DNA of 64,000 bases from Melioribacter roseus P3M-2 (GCF_000279145.1 NC_018178.1:1674001-1738000), one strand, 5' to 3'; positions 1-9,092 are shown, numbered from the stretch's first letter. Numbers and translations: made by a program. Notes: a model not told the origin generated them from the letters alone.

Positions 1-2
1 AA

Positions 3-359
3 GTATCGCTAAAAGAGATGGTAGATCATATCTACGGAAGGATCGATTTGGTTACGGATAAATTACGACCGAATATGTTTGTAAAAGAATTGACGCTCTA
101 TACAAAATATTATGAAAAACTAAGGCTGAAAAGCAAAACGGCGGAGAATTCTTTTGAAGAATTGGCCAAGAAAACGGAAATCCGATTGAAACAATTTCAC
201 GAGAATCTACTCGAAGGAATTAAATATTACCAAAAGATTATTCCGGAAATAATGGAAGAAAGTTACGATAAGAAACAGGAAATCCTGGCTTCGTTATATC
301 GACTCGAACAGAAATTAATCTCTTTTATTTACAGCGAAAGCCAACCCGTACTTAGCTGA
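3..359 (+). CDS. Unidentified helical protein, C-terminal part (5' end outside window)
   Basis: The reading frame is open to the left edge of the window, so this is probably the tail of a longer protein. An internal ATG at 18 exists but has no clear ribosome binding site. The 119 visible residues are charged and almost entirely helix-forming (many K, E, L), with no cysteine cluster, signal or membrane segment. I do not recognise the family. A strong terminator follows about 35 bases after the stop, so it ends its transcription unit and is separate from the phosphohexomutase gene downstream. Confidence 0.6.
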   Translation, partial: VSLKEMVDHIYGRIDLVTDKLRPNMFVKELTLYTKYYEKLRLKSKTAENSFEELAKKTEIRLKQFHENLLEGIKYYQKIIPEIMEESYDKKQEILASLYRLEQKLISFIYSESQPVLS

Positions 360-392
360 TAAGATAAGAATTTTCTCTATACCGATGGATTT

Positions 393-423
393 AATGCGAC
401 TTTAAAGGGGTCGCATTTTTTTT
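393..423 (+). terminator. Rho-independent terminator
   Basis: An 8-bp perfect stem (AATGCGAC at 393-400 with GTCGCATT at 410-417) is followed immediately by a T run to 423. It closes the transcription unit of the truncated gene at the left edge. Confidence 0.85.
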
Positions 424-493
424 AGATTGAAAGAGTATAATAACCGTTTTTTATTCCTAATATGCTTTATTAGTCATATTCGTCAAAATTCCT

Positions 494-501
494 TATTTTT
501 G
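494..501 (+). promoter_or_regulatory. Putative -7 box TATTTTTG of the phosphohexomutase gene
   Basis: The octamer fits the Bacteroidota primary-sigma -7 consensus TAnnTTTG and lies 24 bases before the chosen start codon at 526. No convincing -33 TTTG was found. The same octamer form recurs upstream of several first genes in this window. Confidence 0.45.
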
Positions 502-525
502 CACAAAAATTTTTCGGAGGTGTTG

Positions 526-1872
526 ATGGAAAGAATCCCTGGGTTCAAAGCGTATGATATTCGTGGGAAAGTCCCTTCTGAACTGAATGGCGATCTGGCT
601 TATAAAGTAGGCCGAGCCGTCGCAAAATATCTCGACGCCAAATTAATCGTAATCGGTCACGATGTTCGCCCTTCTTCTCCCGAATTATCGGAAGCTTTGG
701 CAAAAGGGCTTACGGATGCAGGATGCGACGTTATCGATATCGGATTGTGCGGCACGGAAATGATCTACTTTGCCACTCCTCATTTTAACGCCGACGGCGG
801 AGTGATGATTACAGCAAGCCATAATCCGCCCGAATATAACGGACTTAAATTTGTCAGAGAAGGCTCCAAACCTCTCGGTTACGATTCAGGACTGAACGAA
901 GTCGAAAAAATGATACTCAACGACGATTTGGGCGAAATTGCGGAAGTTAAAGGCGCGGTGCAAAAGAAAGACGTAATGGACGAGTTTATCCGCCATATAA
1001 ATAAATTCTACAATCCGGATAAAATTGCTCCTTTCAAAGTGGTTGTAAATGCCGGGAACGGCTGCGTAGGACCGGCGCTCGACAGGCTCGAAAAACTTCT
1101 TCCTATTAAAATGGTCAAAGTGTTTCACGAGCCCGACTCGCGATTCCCGAACGGAGTTCCGAATCCTCTTCTGCCGGAGAACAGACAACCGACCATCGAT
1201 GCCATCAAAGAAAGCGGAGCCGATCTAGGAGTAGCGTGGGACGGCGACTACGACCGCTGCTTTTTCTTCGACGAAAACGGCAATTTTATCGAAGGCTATT
1301 ATATTGTCGCTTTGCTGGCAAAATCGATTTTACGAAATCATCCCGGCGAAAAAATCGTTTACGATCCGCGTTTAACATGGAACACAGTTGACGTAGTTAC
1401 CAAAGCCGGAGGAGTGCCGGTTATTTCCAAGAGCGGACATGCGTTCATTAAACAAAAGATGAGGGAAGTAAACGCAATCTACGGCGGTGAAATGTCGGCT
1501 CATCATTACTTCAGGGAAAATTCTTACTCCGACAGCGGTTTGATTCCGTTCTTGCTGATTCTCCAGCTGCTTTCGGAAGAGAATGCCAAATTATCCGAGC
1601 TCGTAGGCGAAATGATTAAAGCTTATCCGTGCTCGGGAGAAATTAATTCAAAAATTCCCGACCCGGCTGGCAAACTGGCTGCCATTAAAGAAAAATACAG
1701 CGACGGAAAGATTGACGAACTCGACGGCGTTAGCGTGGAATATCCGGATTGGCGGTTTAATGTGAGAATGAGCAATACTGAACCTCTGTTGAGGCTCAAT
1801 GTGGAAGCCAGAGGCGACATCGAATTAATGCGTAAAAAAACAGAGGAATTGCTTAATTTTATCAGAAGTTAA
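526..1872 (+). CDS. manB: Phosphomannomutase/phosphoglucomutase
   Basis: Alpha-D-phosphohexomutase of 448 residues, interconverting hexose 1- and 6-phosphates in the cytoplasm to feed nucleotide-sugar and polysaccharide synthesis. The four-domain hallmarks appear in order: the phosphoserine loop TASHNP (Ser about 98), the metal loop DGDYDR (about 238), the sugar-binding loop GEMSAHHYF (about 321) and the phosphate-binding loop SNTEPLLRL (about 415). The frame is open further upstream, to an ATG at 427. The ATG at 526 is preferred because a GGAGG ribosome site precedes it and family homology starts with ERIPGFKAYDIRG. GEMSAHHYF is typical of PMM/PGM rather than GlmM. Which sugar is preferred cannot be read from sequence. 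Confidence 0.93.
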   Translation: MERIPGFKAYDIRGKVPSELNGDLAYKVGRAVAKYLDAKLIVIGHDVRPSSPELSEALAKGLTDAGCDVIDIGLCGTEMIYFATPHFNADGGVMITASHNPPEYNGLKFVREGSKPLGYDSGLNEVEKMILNDDLGEIAEVKGAVQKKDVMDEFIRHINKFYNPDKIAPFKVVVNAGNGCVGPALDRLEKLLPIKMVKVFHEPDSRFPNGVPNPLLPENRQPTIDAIKESGADLGVAWDGDYDRCFFFDENGNFIEGYYIVALLAKSILRNHPGEKIVYDPRLTWNTVDVVTKAGGVPVISKSGHAFIKQKMREVNAIYGGEMSAHHYFRENSYSDSGLIPFLLILQLLSEENAKLSELVGEMIKAYPCSGEINSKIPDPAGKLAAIKEKYSDGKIDELDGVSVEYPDWRFNVRMSNTEPLLRLNVEARGDIELMRKKTEELLNFIRS

Positions 1873-1926
1873 AACATTTTATTTAATTCGCCGTCTAAAA
1901 TGCACAATAAATAAGGGAGACTTATC

Positions 1927-2142
1927 ATGGGCGAGCAGGAAAAACCGATTGATGTGGATAAATTGCTGCAAAACAAACTTAAAGGCGTAAGCGTTAACAC
2001 GCTCGAAAATGCAATTGCAAAAGTAATCAGCGATTTGGTGGGCGAGGATTATAAGTGCACAATCAGCGAAGTTAAATACACGCTTTTCAGCGGAGCCGAC
2101 TTTCATGTTAAAGTTGAATTGACCTATAATCCTAACGAGTAA
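1927..2142 (+). CDS. Small acidic protein of unknown function
   Basis: 71 residues, preceded by an AAGGGAG ribosome site and starting 55 bases after the phosphohexomutase. It reads as a compact alpha/beta domain: a helical first half (VNTLENAIAKVISDLVG) and a beta-like second half. It has no signal, membrane helix or known motif. The good ribosome site and its position before a terminator suggest a real gene. I do not recognise the family. Confidence 0.65.
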   Translation: MGEQEKPIDVDKLLQNKLKGVSVNTLENAIAKVISDLVGEDYKCTISEVKYTLFSGADFHVKVELTYNPNE

Positions 2143-2155
2143 AATTTGATTTAGC

Positions 2156-2190
2156 GCGCGGAATCTTCTGATTCCGCGCATTCTGTTTTC
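2156..2190 (+). terminator. Rho-independent terminator
   Basis: A perfect 10-bp GC-rich stem (GCGCGGAATC at 2156-2165 with GATTCCGCGC at 2170-2179) has a TTCT loop and is followed by a T-rich stretch. It lies between the small 71-residue gene and the TrpF-like gene. Confidence 0.8.
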
Positions 2191-2209
2191 TCTCCTTTGG
2201 TCCATACTT

Positions 2210-2857
2210 ATGCATACCAGAGTTAAAATATGCTGCGTCAATTCGATTGAAGAAGCCTGGTTGGCAATAGAATTCGGAGCTTCCGCTATCGGATTGGTCG
2301 GGAAAATGCCGAGCGGTCCGGGTATAATACCCGACGACTTAATTCGTAAAATTGCGTCCGAAATTCCTCCGCCCGTTTCAACCTTTCTGCTTACAAGCGA
2401 AACTTCCGCCGATAAAATTGTCGAACATCATTCCAGAACCCACACGTCTGCAATTCAAATTGTCGACGAAGTTGAAACTTACGTCTACGCTTCGATAAGG
2501 AAAGCGCTCCCTTCCGTGAAAATCGTTCAGGTAGTGCATGTAACCGGAGAAGAATCGATTGATAAAGCCGTAATGATTTCTGAGAATGTCGATCTTATCC
2601 TGCTGGACAGCGGCAATCCGAATCTTAAAATAAAAGAGCTGGGCGGAACCGGAAGAACCCACAATTGGAAAATCAGCCGCAAAATAGTAGAACAATCAAC
2701 AGCGCCAGTCTTCCTTGCCGGAGGTCTAAATCCCGAAAATATTAACCGCGCTATCGAAGAAGTGAATCCGTTCGGGGTAGACGTATGCAGCGGCGTCAGA
2801 ACCGGCGGAAAATTAGACCCGCTTAAACTTGAGAAATTCTTTGCGGGTATATCTTAA
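2210..2857 (+). CDS. TrpF-like phosphoribosylanthranilate isomerase family protein
   Basis: A 215-residue (beta/alpha)8 barrel. The N-terminus VKICC keeps the catalytic-type cysteine of TrpF (Cys8 or Cys9), LILLDSG (about 132) supplies the second catalytic Asp, and LAGGLNPENI and GVDVCSGV form the phosphate-binding end of the barrel. The usual VQLHG strand is replaced by IQIVDE, and no other trp gene is in the window. It may therefore be a true PRAI encoded away from the operon, or a paralog with another substrate. Its stop overlaps the convergent aminotransferase gene by 4 bases. Confidence 0.7.
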   Translation: MHTRVKICCVNSIEEAWLAIEFGASAIGLVGKMPSGPGIIPDDLIRKIASEIPPPVSTFLLTSETSADKIVEHHSRTHTSAIQIVDEVETYVYASIRKALPSVKIVQVVHVTGEESIDKAVMISENVDLILLDSGNPNLKIKELGGTGRTHNWKISRKIVEQSTAPVFLAGGLNPENINRAIEEVNPFGVDVCSGVRTGGKLDPLKLEKFFAGIS

Positions 2858-3996
2858 ATGTTTTTTCCCGCCGACTTCTTAAGGATGTCGATCGTCCGGT
2901 CTATTTCGTCTTTAGTGTTGTAAAAATGAGGTGAAAAACGGATCAGACCCTGTCTCAGCGAACAATGAATTTCATGCCTTTCAAGCTCTTCAAATATTAT
3001 TTCGGGGTTGTCGACCGGTATTGTAACTATCCCAGCACGATTGCTTTCAGGAGTATTTTTTAACACGGGCTCGAAACCCGATTCGGATAATTGTTCGATA
3101 AAATAATTCGTATTTTCAAGAATTCTTTTTTCGATGTTCCCGATTCCGTATTTAGTAAAAATATCGAGCATGGCGTCGAATAGGGCAACGCCCAGAGTAT
3201 TCATTGTGCCGTTTTGAAAACGGTCGGCGTCTTTTTTTAGAATAAGATTGTAGTCCAACAAATTCCAGGCGTCTTCAACCGAAGTCCAGCCTACGAATTT
3301 CTGATCGATTTTTTCCTGCAATTCTTCAGTAATGTAAAAATACGCCAATCCTTCCATCGACATCAGCCATTTTTGAGTTCCGCCGGTTAAAAAATCCACG
3401 TTATATTTTTCTACGTCCGTATTAATTACGCCGACGCCTTGAATTGCATCGACGCAGAAAGTTATTCCTTTATTTCTGCATAATTTACCGATCTCTTCGA
3501 TATTTGCCCTGTAACCCGTAAGAAATTGCACCGAGCTTATCGAAATTAATTTTGTCCTTGTTGTTATGGCTTTTTCAATATCTTCCAGGTCGACCGTTCC
3601 GTTACGGTTTTTTACTATTGTAATTTCCACGCCGTGTTTTTTCAAATTCAAAAACGGATAGACATTCGAAGGAAATTCCAGGTCGTTTATTATAATTTGG
3701 TCGCCGGTTTTCCAGCTAAGTCCCTGCGCGAGTATGTTAAGACTGTTAGATACGTTATCCGTCCAGGCAATTCTGCCGCTTTTTGTATTGAGCAGGCGCG
3801 CAAGTTTGGATTTTGCAGAGGCGTTCCATCTCAGAAAAAATTTAAAGTTTTCGATTTTTTCGCCGCTCCTCTGGCGAGCATACAGTTCCAGCCGTTCCAG
3901 CAAAGGCTTTGACCATGGTCCGAGAGCCGCGTGATTGAAGTAGATTTGTTCTGTTTTTAAATGAGGAAAGAGATTCCTGATCTCGTTTATTTCCAT
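2854..3996 (-). CDS. Class V PLP-dependent aminotransferase (cysteine desulfurase-like)
   Basis: A 380-residue fold-type I PLP enzyme. The cofactor Asp lies in FCVDAIQGVG (Asp about 183) and the Schiff-base lysine in GGTQKW (Lys about 209). The N-terminal FNHAALGPWS resembles the isopenicillin N epimerase/selenocysteine-lyase-like branch (family knowledge). There is no conserved catalytic cysteine loop that would make it a clear IscS/SufS, and no Fe-S assembly genes lie nearby. The substrate is unknown. It is transcribed alone, convergent with the TrpF-like gene. Confidence 0.8.
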   Translation of the reverse strand: MEINEIRNLFPHLKTEQIYFNHAALGPWSKPLLERLELYARQRSGEKIENFKFFLRWNASAKSKLARLLNTKSGRIAWTDNVSNSLNILAQGLSWKTGDQIIINDLEFPSNVYPFLNLKKHGVEITIVKNRNGTVDLEDIEKAITTRTKLISISSVQFLTGYRANIEEIGKLCRNKGITFCVDAIQGVGVINTDVEKYNVDFLTGGTQKWLMSMEGLAYFYITEELQEKIDQKFVGWTSVEDAWNLLDYNLILKKDADRFQNGTMNTLGVALFDAMLDIFTKYGIGNIEKRILENTNYFIEQLSESGFEPVLKNTPESNRAGIVTIPVDNPEIIFEELERHEIHCSLRQGLIRFSPHFYNTKDEIDRTIDILKKSAGKNI

Positions 3997-4066
3997 AATT
4001 TTATTCCAGGCTATTTAAAAAATCTTTTTCGATCCGATAATAAATCAGAGATTCGGGAATATTAAA

Positions 4067-4225
4067 ATGAACAAGTTATTAGAATTAGCCGCTGCGTTTT
4101 ACGGAGTTTTGATACCGAAGAGATATAAAGAAAAGTTTTGCAAATTGGTAATTGAATATCTCGACGAACGTTACTCCGTTGAAACCGCAATCGGAATGGC
4201 ATTGAGAAAACTGAACTTGAACTAA
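4067..4225 (+). CDS. Small protein of 52 residues, unknown function
   Basis: A short frame from ATG 4067 to TAA 4223-4225 sits alone between two minus-strand genes and is followed by a strong hairpin. The protein is a single amphipathic helical domain with an even codon pattern like its neighbours (MNKLLELAAAFYGV at the start, AIGMALRKLNLN at the end). The ribosome site is weak. The terminator just downstream on the same strand and the 289-base gap it fills support a real small gene. Function unknown. Confidence 0.5.
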   Translation: MNKLLELAAAFYGVLIPKRYKEKFCKLVIEYLDERYSVETAIGMALRKLNLN

Positions 4226-4257
4226 TAAAAAGGGCTAGTTGACCCATAGTTATTGGA

Positions 4258-4286
4258 AGCCCCGCAGTGCGGGGCTGGCTGTTTTT
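4258..4286 (+). terminator. Terminator-like hairpin after the 52-residue gene
   Basis: A stem AGCCCCGC (4258-4265) / GCGGGGCT (4269-4276) with a 3-base loop is followed, after five bases, by TTTTT. It fits termination of the plus-strand small gene. On the minus strand no T run follows it. Confidence 0.6.
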
Positions 4287-6165
4287 AATTTTGTCTCCTT
4301 TCGAGAATCTCTTCCATCATGTCCATCACTTTATTCATCTTAGCCATTGTAAGATCGAATGCTTCCGAGGAGAGCGGATCGATGCCCGCCTTTTTAATTA
4401 AATCGATCGGATATTCGGAACTGCCGCCTTTCAATATATGGTAAAATTTGTCTACCGCCGGCTGCCCTTCGTTGACAATTTTTTCGGCAAAAGCAGTGGC
4501 GTAGATTAACGACGTCGAATACTGATAAACATAATAAGTGTAGTGGACAAAATGGGGAATGTATGCCCATTCGTATGCGACGTACGGATCAACTACGCAT
4601 ACTCCTTTGTCGTCGCCGTAATATTTTTTGACTATATCGTAATAAATATTACTCAAATCGTCGCCGGTAAGAGGCTCGCCGTTTTCCACTCGTTTGTGGA
4701 TTTCCCATTCGAACTCGGCAAATGAAGTCTGTCTGAAAATAGTAGTTCTTAACAAATCGAGATAAGAACCCAGCAGATAGAGTTTCTCTTCGTCGGATTT
4801 GACGTTGCTTACCATATAATTATTGAGCAATGTCTCGTTTATTGTCGAAGCAATCTCGGCAACAAATATCGAATATTGAGCGTTTACGAACGGCTGGTGT
4901 TTGTTTGAAAAATAGCTGTGCATTGTATGACCCAATTCGTGAGCAAGAGTCGAAACCGATTCGTAATCGTCCGTCCAGTTCATCAGTATGTACGGATGAA
5001 AATCGTAAGCCGCTCCGGAAGAATAAGCGCCGCTCCGTTTTCCTTTGTTCGGTATGAAATCGATCCATCTTTCCTCGAATGCTTTTTTGACTGTGTTGAC
5101 GTATTCCTCGCCGAGCGGTTTGAAAACGTCGAGTAATAATTTTTGACCTTCTTCCACGTCGTATTTGAATTCAACCGATTTAACCAGCGGAGTGTAAAGA
5201 TCGTAATAATGAAGAGTATCGACTCCGAGCATTCTTCTTTTGAGTTCGAGGAATCGATGAAGCGTCGGAAGATTTTTATGAATCTGTTCGATCAGAGTTT
5301 CGTATACGGAGACGGGAATATTGTTGACGTTGAGAGAACTTTCCAGAACGGAATTGTATTTTCTGTTCTTAGCGTAGAAATAATCGGCTTTTAACTTGCC
5401 GACCAAATTTGCGCCGATTGTATTTCGGAATTTCTTGTAATTTTCGAATGTCGACTGCATCACCAGTTGACGGTCTGCGCGGTTTTCGACAGTTCTATAT
5501 TTCGTATAGTTAGCCGAAGTTAATTCGACTTCCTCGCCGGTCGAAAGTATAACTACGGCATTCGGTTTTTCGGCGTTGTCGAATATGCTGTATACTTCGC
5601 CGGGAGTCGAAGTCATCAAACCCGCGCTTGCCAAAATTGCTTCCTCGTTTTCGGAAAGCGTATGATCTTCGAGACGTAGTATGTCCATCAAGTAGAATCG
5701 GAATTCGTCCAATTCCTTTTTCTCATATAGAAAGCGTTCTATTTTTTCCCGTCCCACTTTCAAAATTTCGGGATTGACAAATGAAGTGACTTCGGAAAAT
5801 TTGGTGCCGAGCGTAGTGGCTTTTTGATTCAGCGCCTGGTTCGAACTTATTCTGAGGTCTTCATCCGCAACGCGGAATGCATAATCCGAAAGTTTATAAT
5901 AATCTTTCAGCAGGTCGAAATAAGTTCTAAGAGCGCTGTATAGAACGTCCGCGCTTTTTCCGAGAGCGCCTTTATACTGCGAGAATTTTTCGATTTCAGT
6001 TTCTAACCGGTCGTGTTCTTTCTCCCAATCTTCGACGCTTTTATAGAGTATGGAATTATCCCATTTGTATTTATCGGGCGCTTCGTTTCTTTCGAGCGTC
6101 TGCGATTTACCGTTTTGGAGCATAGCAAATACCATTATTAGTGTTAGAAAAACTTTGGCTTTCAT
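4285..6165 (-). CDS. pepF: Oligoendopeptidase F-type M3 metallopeptidase, exported
   Basis: A 626-residue zinc peptidase that cleaves oligopeptides. The HExxH site is in AHELGHTMHSYF (about residue 410), with the third ligand expected in the EIAST region about 25-30 residues on. Length fits PepF (about 600). Unlike cytosolic PepF, it starts with a clear signal peptide (MKAKVFLTLIMVFAM... ending near GKSQ), so it should act in the periplasm. It lies 28 bases downstream of an OPT-family transporter in the same operon, suggesting that peptides are trimmed outside the inner membrane and then imported. Confidence 0.9.
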   Translation of the reverse strand: MKAKVFLTLIMVFAMLQNGKSQTLERNEAPDKYKWDNSILYKSVEDWEKEHDRLETEIEKFSQYKGALGKSADVLYSALRTYFDLLKDYYKLSDYAFRVADEDLRISSNQALNQKATTLGTKFSEVTSFVNPEILKVGREKIERFLYEKKELDEFRFYLMDILRLEDHTLSENEEAILASAGLMTSTPGEVYSIFDNAEKPNAVVILSTGEEVELTSANYTKYRTVENRADRQLVMQSTFENYKKFRNTIGANLVGKLKADYFYAKNRKYNSVLESSLNVNNIPVSVYETLIEQIHKNLPTLHRFLELKRRMLGVDTLHYYDLYTPLVKSVEFKYDVEEGQKLLLDVFKPLGEEYVNTVKKAFEERWIDFIPNKGKRSGAYSSGAAYDFHPYILMNWTDDYESVSTLAHELGHTMHSYFSNKHQPFVNAQYSIFVAEIASTINETLLNNYMVSNVKSDEEKLYLLGSYLDLLRTTIFRQTSFAEFEWEIHKRVENGEPLTGDDLSNIYYDIVKKYYGDDKGVCVVDPYVAYEWAYIPHFVHYTYYVYQYSTSLIYATAFAEKIVNEGQPAVDKFYHILKGGSSEYPIDLIKKAGIDPLSSEAFDLTMAKMNKVMDMMEEILERRQN

Positions 6166-6193
6166 AATAGTAATCCGTATTTAATTTTCAAAA

Positions 6194-8167
6194 TTATTCG
6201 CCTTTTCGAGCTCTGAGCGAATCCCAGATCATATAGACGCTTATTAAAGAAAACATAATGATTGCGAGCAATTCGGCGGCGTGCGATTCCTGCCAATCAT
6301 GATTAACCCAGTTATATCCGATATATCGGAGTATTGCGCTAAGAACCCCAAAGAGAGCGCCTCCTGCAATAAATCCGGAAGCGATCAGAGTTCCTCTTTC
6401 GCGACGGGAGTTGTTTAGTTGTTCGTCTTTACTGCGAGTCGATACAAAATGCGCAATTAAACCTCCCACGAGAAGCGGAGTGTTCAATTCAAGCGGAATA
6501 TACATGCCGAGCGCAAAAGGAAGAGCGGGAATTTTTATCATTGTAAGAATGAGCGCCAGAAGGGCTCCCGCCAGATAAAGCAGCCACGGCGCAGGTTGAT
6601 TTGACATCAACGGTTTGATTACAGCAGCCATAGCGTTTGCCTGCGGCGCTACGAGCGCGTTTTCTCCCGTGAATCCGTAAGTTTCGTTCAATACCATTAT
6701 GATCCATGCTACCGTGGCGGCGGAAAAAATAGTGCCTACGAATTTCCACTTTTCCTGTTTGTACGGCGACGAGCCGAGCCAGTAACCGATTTTAAGGTCA
6801 GTTATGAAAGCTCCAGCCTGCGACAGGGCTGTGCATACTACGCCGCCTATTATTAATGCCGAGACCATTCCCGCCGGACCGGTAAGTCCGACCGAAACAA
6901 GCACTACGGATGAAAGTATCAAAGTCATTAATGTCATACCCGAAACGGGATTGGTTCCCACGATTGCAATAGCAGTCGCTGCCACGGTTGTGAAAAGAAA
7001 TGATATGATTAAAACAATTAATAGTCCGATAAGCGCATGGAACAGGTTGTTTACAACTCCGAAAAAGAAGAAAATGAATATTAAAATGGTGGTAATAAAA
7101 AGTCCGACGAAAATAATCTTCATCGGTAAATCTCTTTGAGTTCGCTCGCTGTTCTCGTTAACTTTTTTTCCGAAGAGTTCCTGGAATCCGAGAGAGAAAG
7201 CTTTTTTAATAATTCCCGATGAGCGAATGATTCCGATAAATCCCGCCATGGCAATACCGCCGATGCCGATATGGCGCACATAATTTCTGAAAATTTGTTC
7301 GGCTGACATATCCTTAATCAATAAACTTATATTTGCGCCGACTGGAGTGGTGATATAATCGCCGAAGTATGCTATTACCGGAATTATAACAAACCACGAA
7401 AGAAAAGAACCCGCCGTAATTAAAGCCGAATATTTCAATCCGATAATGTATCCGAGTCCGAGGATGGCGGAACTTACGCTTAGTCTGAATTCGAGTTTGA
7501 TTTTATCTGCAATCGACTGTCCGACGGGAATTACTTTGGTAGTAAACAGTTCGCTCCACCAGCCGAAAGTAGCCACGACGAAATCGTAAATGCCTCCTAT
7601 TAAACCGGCAACCACCAGCACAATGGCGTGTTTGCCGCCTTTTTCGCCCGCTACCAGAACCTCGGTCGTTGCGGTGGCTTCGGGAAAGGGGAATTTACCG
7701 TGCATTTCCGAAACGAAATATTTTCTGAAAGGAATAAGAAACAGAATACCGAGAAAACCGCCCAAGGCTGATGCCAGAAAAATTTTGTAAAATTCGGCTT
7801 CCAGTTCAAGTATATAGAGAGCGGGAATAGTAAATATTGCCCCGGCTACAATTGTGCCCGATGTCGCGCCGATCGATTGAATGATCACATTCTGTCCCAG
7901 AGCGCCTTTCTTTCTCAATGCCGCTGAAAGACCGACCGCAAGTATAGCAATAGGAATTGCCGCTTCGAAAACCTGTCCGATTTTTAATCCCAGATAAGCC
8001 GCCGCTGCGGTAAAAATAATCGCCATTATTATTCCGGTAATGACCGAGTAGGGAGTTACTTCCGGATATTCTTTGTCCGAAAGCATAACCGGAATATATT
8101 TTTCGCCGGGTTTTAATTCCCTGTAGGCGTTTGACGGGAGTCCGTTTGTGTTTGGAGTCTCGTTCAT
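6194..8167 (-). CDS. OPT-family oligopeptide transporter
   Basis: A 657-residue inner-membrane protein with about 15 hydrophobic helices. The N-terminal block YPEVTPYSVITGI followed by AAAYLGLKIGQVFEAAIP is characteristic of the bacterial OPT family, and the SGTIVAGAIFTIPALYIL segment also fits. Such proteins import small peptides or, in relatives, metal chelates. The GGAGT ribosome site is well placed before ATG 8167. It sits between an unknown membrane protein and the exported PepF-like peptidase, which favours peptides as substrate. Confidence 0.88.
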   Translation of the reverse strand: MNETPNTNGLPSNAYRELKPGEKYIPVMLSDKEYPEVTPYSVITGIIMAIIFTAAAAYLGLKIGQVFEAAIPIAILAVGLSAALRKKGALGQNVIIQSIGATSGTIVAGAIFTIPALYILELEAEFYKIFLASALGGFLGILFLIPFRKYFVSEMHGKFPFPEATATTEVLVAGEKGGKHAIVLVVAGLIGGIYDFVVATFGWWSELFTTKVIPVGQSIADKIKLEFRLSVSSAILGLGYIIGLKYSALITAGSFLSWFVIIPVIAYFGDYITTPVGANISLLIKDMSAEQIFRNYVRHIGIGGIAMAGFIGIIRSSGIIKKAFSLGFQELFGKKVNENSERTQRDLPMKIIFVGLFITTILIFIFFFFGVVNNLFHALIGLLIVLIISFLFTTVAATAIAIVGTNPVSGMTLMTLILSSVVLVSVGLTGPAGMVSALIIGGVVCTALSQAGAFITDLKIGYWLGSSPYKQEKWKFVGTIFSAATVAWIIMVLNETYGFTGENALVAPQANAMAAVIKPLMSNQPAPWLLYLAGALLALILTMIKIPALPFALGMYIPLELNTPLLVGGLIAHFVSTRSKDEQLNNSRRERGTLIASGFIAGGALFGVLSAILRYIGYNWVNHDWQESHAAELLAIIMFSLISVYMIWDSLRARKGE

Positions 8168-8206
8168 ACATTACTCCTGTTTTTATTAGGATTGTATTTA
8201 TGTAAG

Positions 8207-9019
8207 TTAATAACCGTCGTTCAACTTGCTGTAGTCGAGTTCCGATCCCAGAGCGCTGTGAGGAATAAGATAAACTATGAACATCAGTAACGCTGCCCCG
8301 ATCACCCATCTTTCCGGTCTCGGAGATTTTTTCAATTTCAGATATGCAATAATCCAGCCGAACATTGCAACGAGAGTCTTATTGTCTGTTAAATCGTATC
8401 CGAACGGAAAGCCGGTCCAGAATTCTCCGAAAGCGTAATATTGCATAAGAGGTCCGAGAATAAAACCGCCCGCAAACAAAAGAATTATTGTAGTTAGCGT
8501 ATAAAATTTCAAATTCCCGTTTTTAACAAAACCTTCCATGCCCGCCCGCGCGCCGAATAACATAGCCGTAAACATGATGATCACGTGAGGAATCAATATG
8601 CTTGCAGGCACATCGCCTTTGAAACGAATTACAACCGTTTTGTCCGGCGGGAGATAAATCGATTCATTTTTATTGTGGAGTGCAATATAATATTCGAGTT
8701 TGCCCGCCGGAGGCTGCTTGGGCAGATAAGCTGTCAGAATCGAATCGCCTGTCATCTCAACTTTATTGTATTCTTTATCGAACTTATACCTGCGCCAGAA
8801 AAGCGCGCCCGTTATCCCGCCTCCTTTTGTATCGATTGAAATTCGATAATCGCTAGACGAGCTGTGGCTTCTGAGCAATTTGTATTCAATTGTTCTGCCG
8901 GCAAATTCAATTTTGTTTTTGTAAGGATAGGTGGGGCCGGTCATTCGTTGATAGACCGCCGACGATACCGTTATTAAAAAAGCAATAATCCAGAAAAGTA
9001 GTTTTTTCGATTTTGTCAT
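8207..9019 (-). CDS. Membrane protein of unknown function, first gene of OPT-pepF operon
   Basis: 270 residues: an N-terminal membrane anchor (about 8-23), an extracytoplasmic beta-rich region (about 30-135, with GGGITGALFWRRYKF), then about four transmembrane helices (about 140-255). I do not recognise the family. It is the promoter-proximal gene of an operon with the OPT transporter and PepF, 39 bases ahead of the transporter. It is therefore a candidate accessory or sensing component for peptide uptake (inference from position only). Confidence 0.7.
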   Translation of the reverse strand: MTKSKKLLFWIIAFLITVSSAVYQRMTGPTYPYKNKIEFAGRTIEYKLLRSHSSSSDYRISIDTKGGGITGALFWRRYKFDKEYNKVEMTGDSILTAYLPKQPPAGKLEYYIALHNKNESIYLPPDKTVVIRFKGDVPASILIPHVIIMFTAMLFGARAGMEGFVKNGNLKFYTLTTIILLFAGGFILGPLMQYYAFGEFWTGFPFGYDLTDNKTLVAMFGWIIAYLKLKKSPRPERWVIGAALLMFIVYLIPHSALGSELDYSKLNDGY

Positions 9020-9040
9020 AACGTTTTTGTAATGATAAAT

Positions 9041-9073
9041 TAAACTTATGAAATCCGTCAGATTTAACCAAAG
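9041..9073 (-). promoter_or_regulatory. Promoter of the membrane protein-OPT-pepF operon
   Basis: On the minus strand a TTTG (-33) at 9073-9070 is followed after 21 bases by TAAGTTTA (9048-9041), one mismatch from the Bacteroidota -7 box TAnnTTTG. The start codon at 9019 lies 21 bases further on. This is the only promoter in the window where both boxes are recognisable. Confidence 0.5.
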
Positions 9074-9092
9074 GAACCGACTCGTTTATCAA

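Noticed and set aside
1879-2241. 120-codon minus-strand frame over the 71-residue gene
   Set aside because: The plus-strand gene has a ribosome site and sensible composition, and a terminator falls inside the minus frame.
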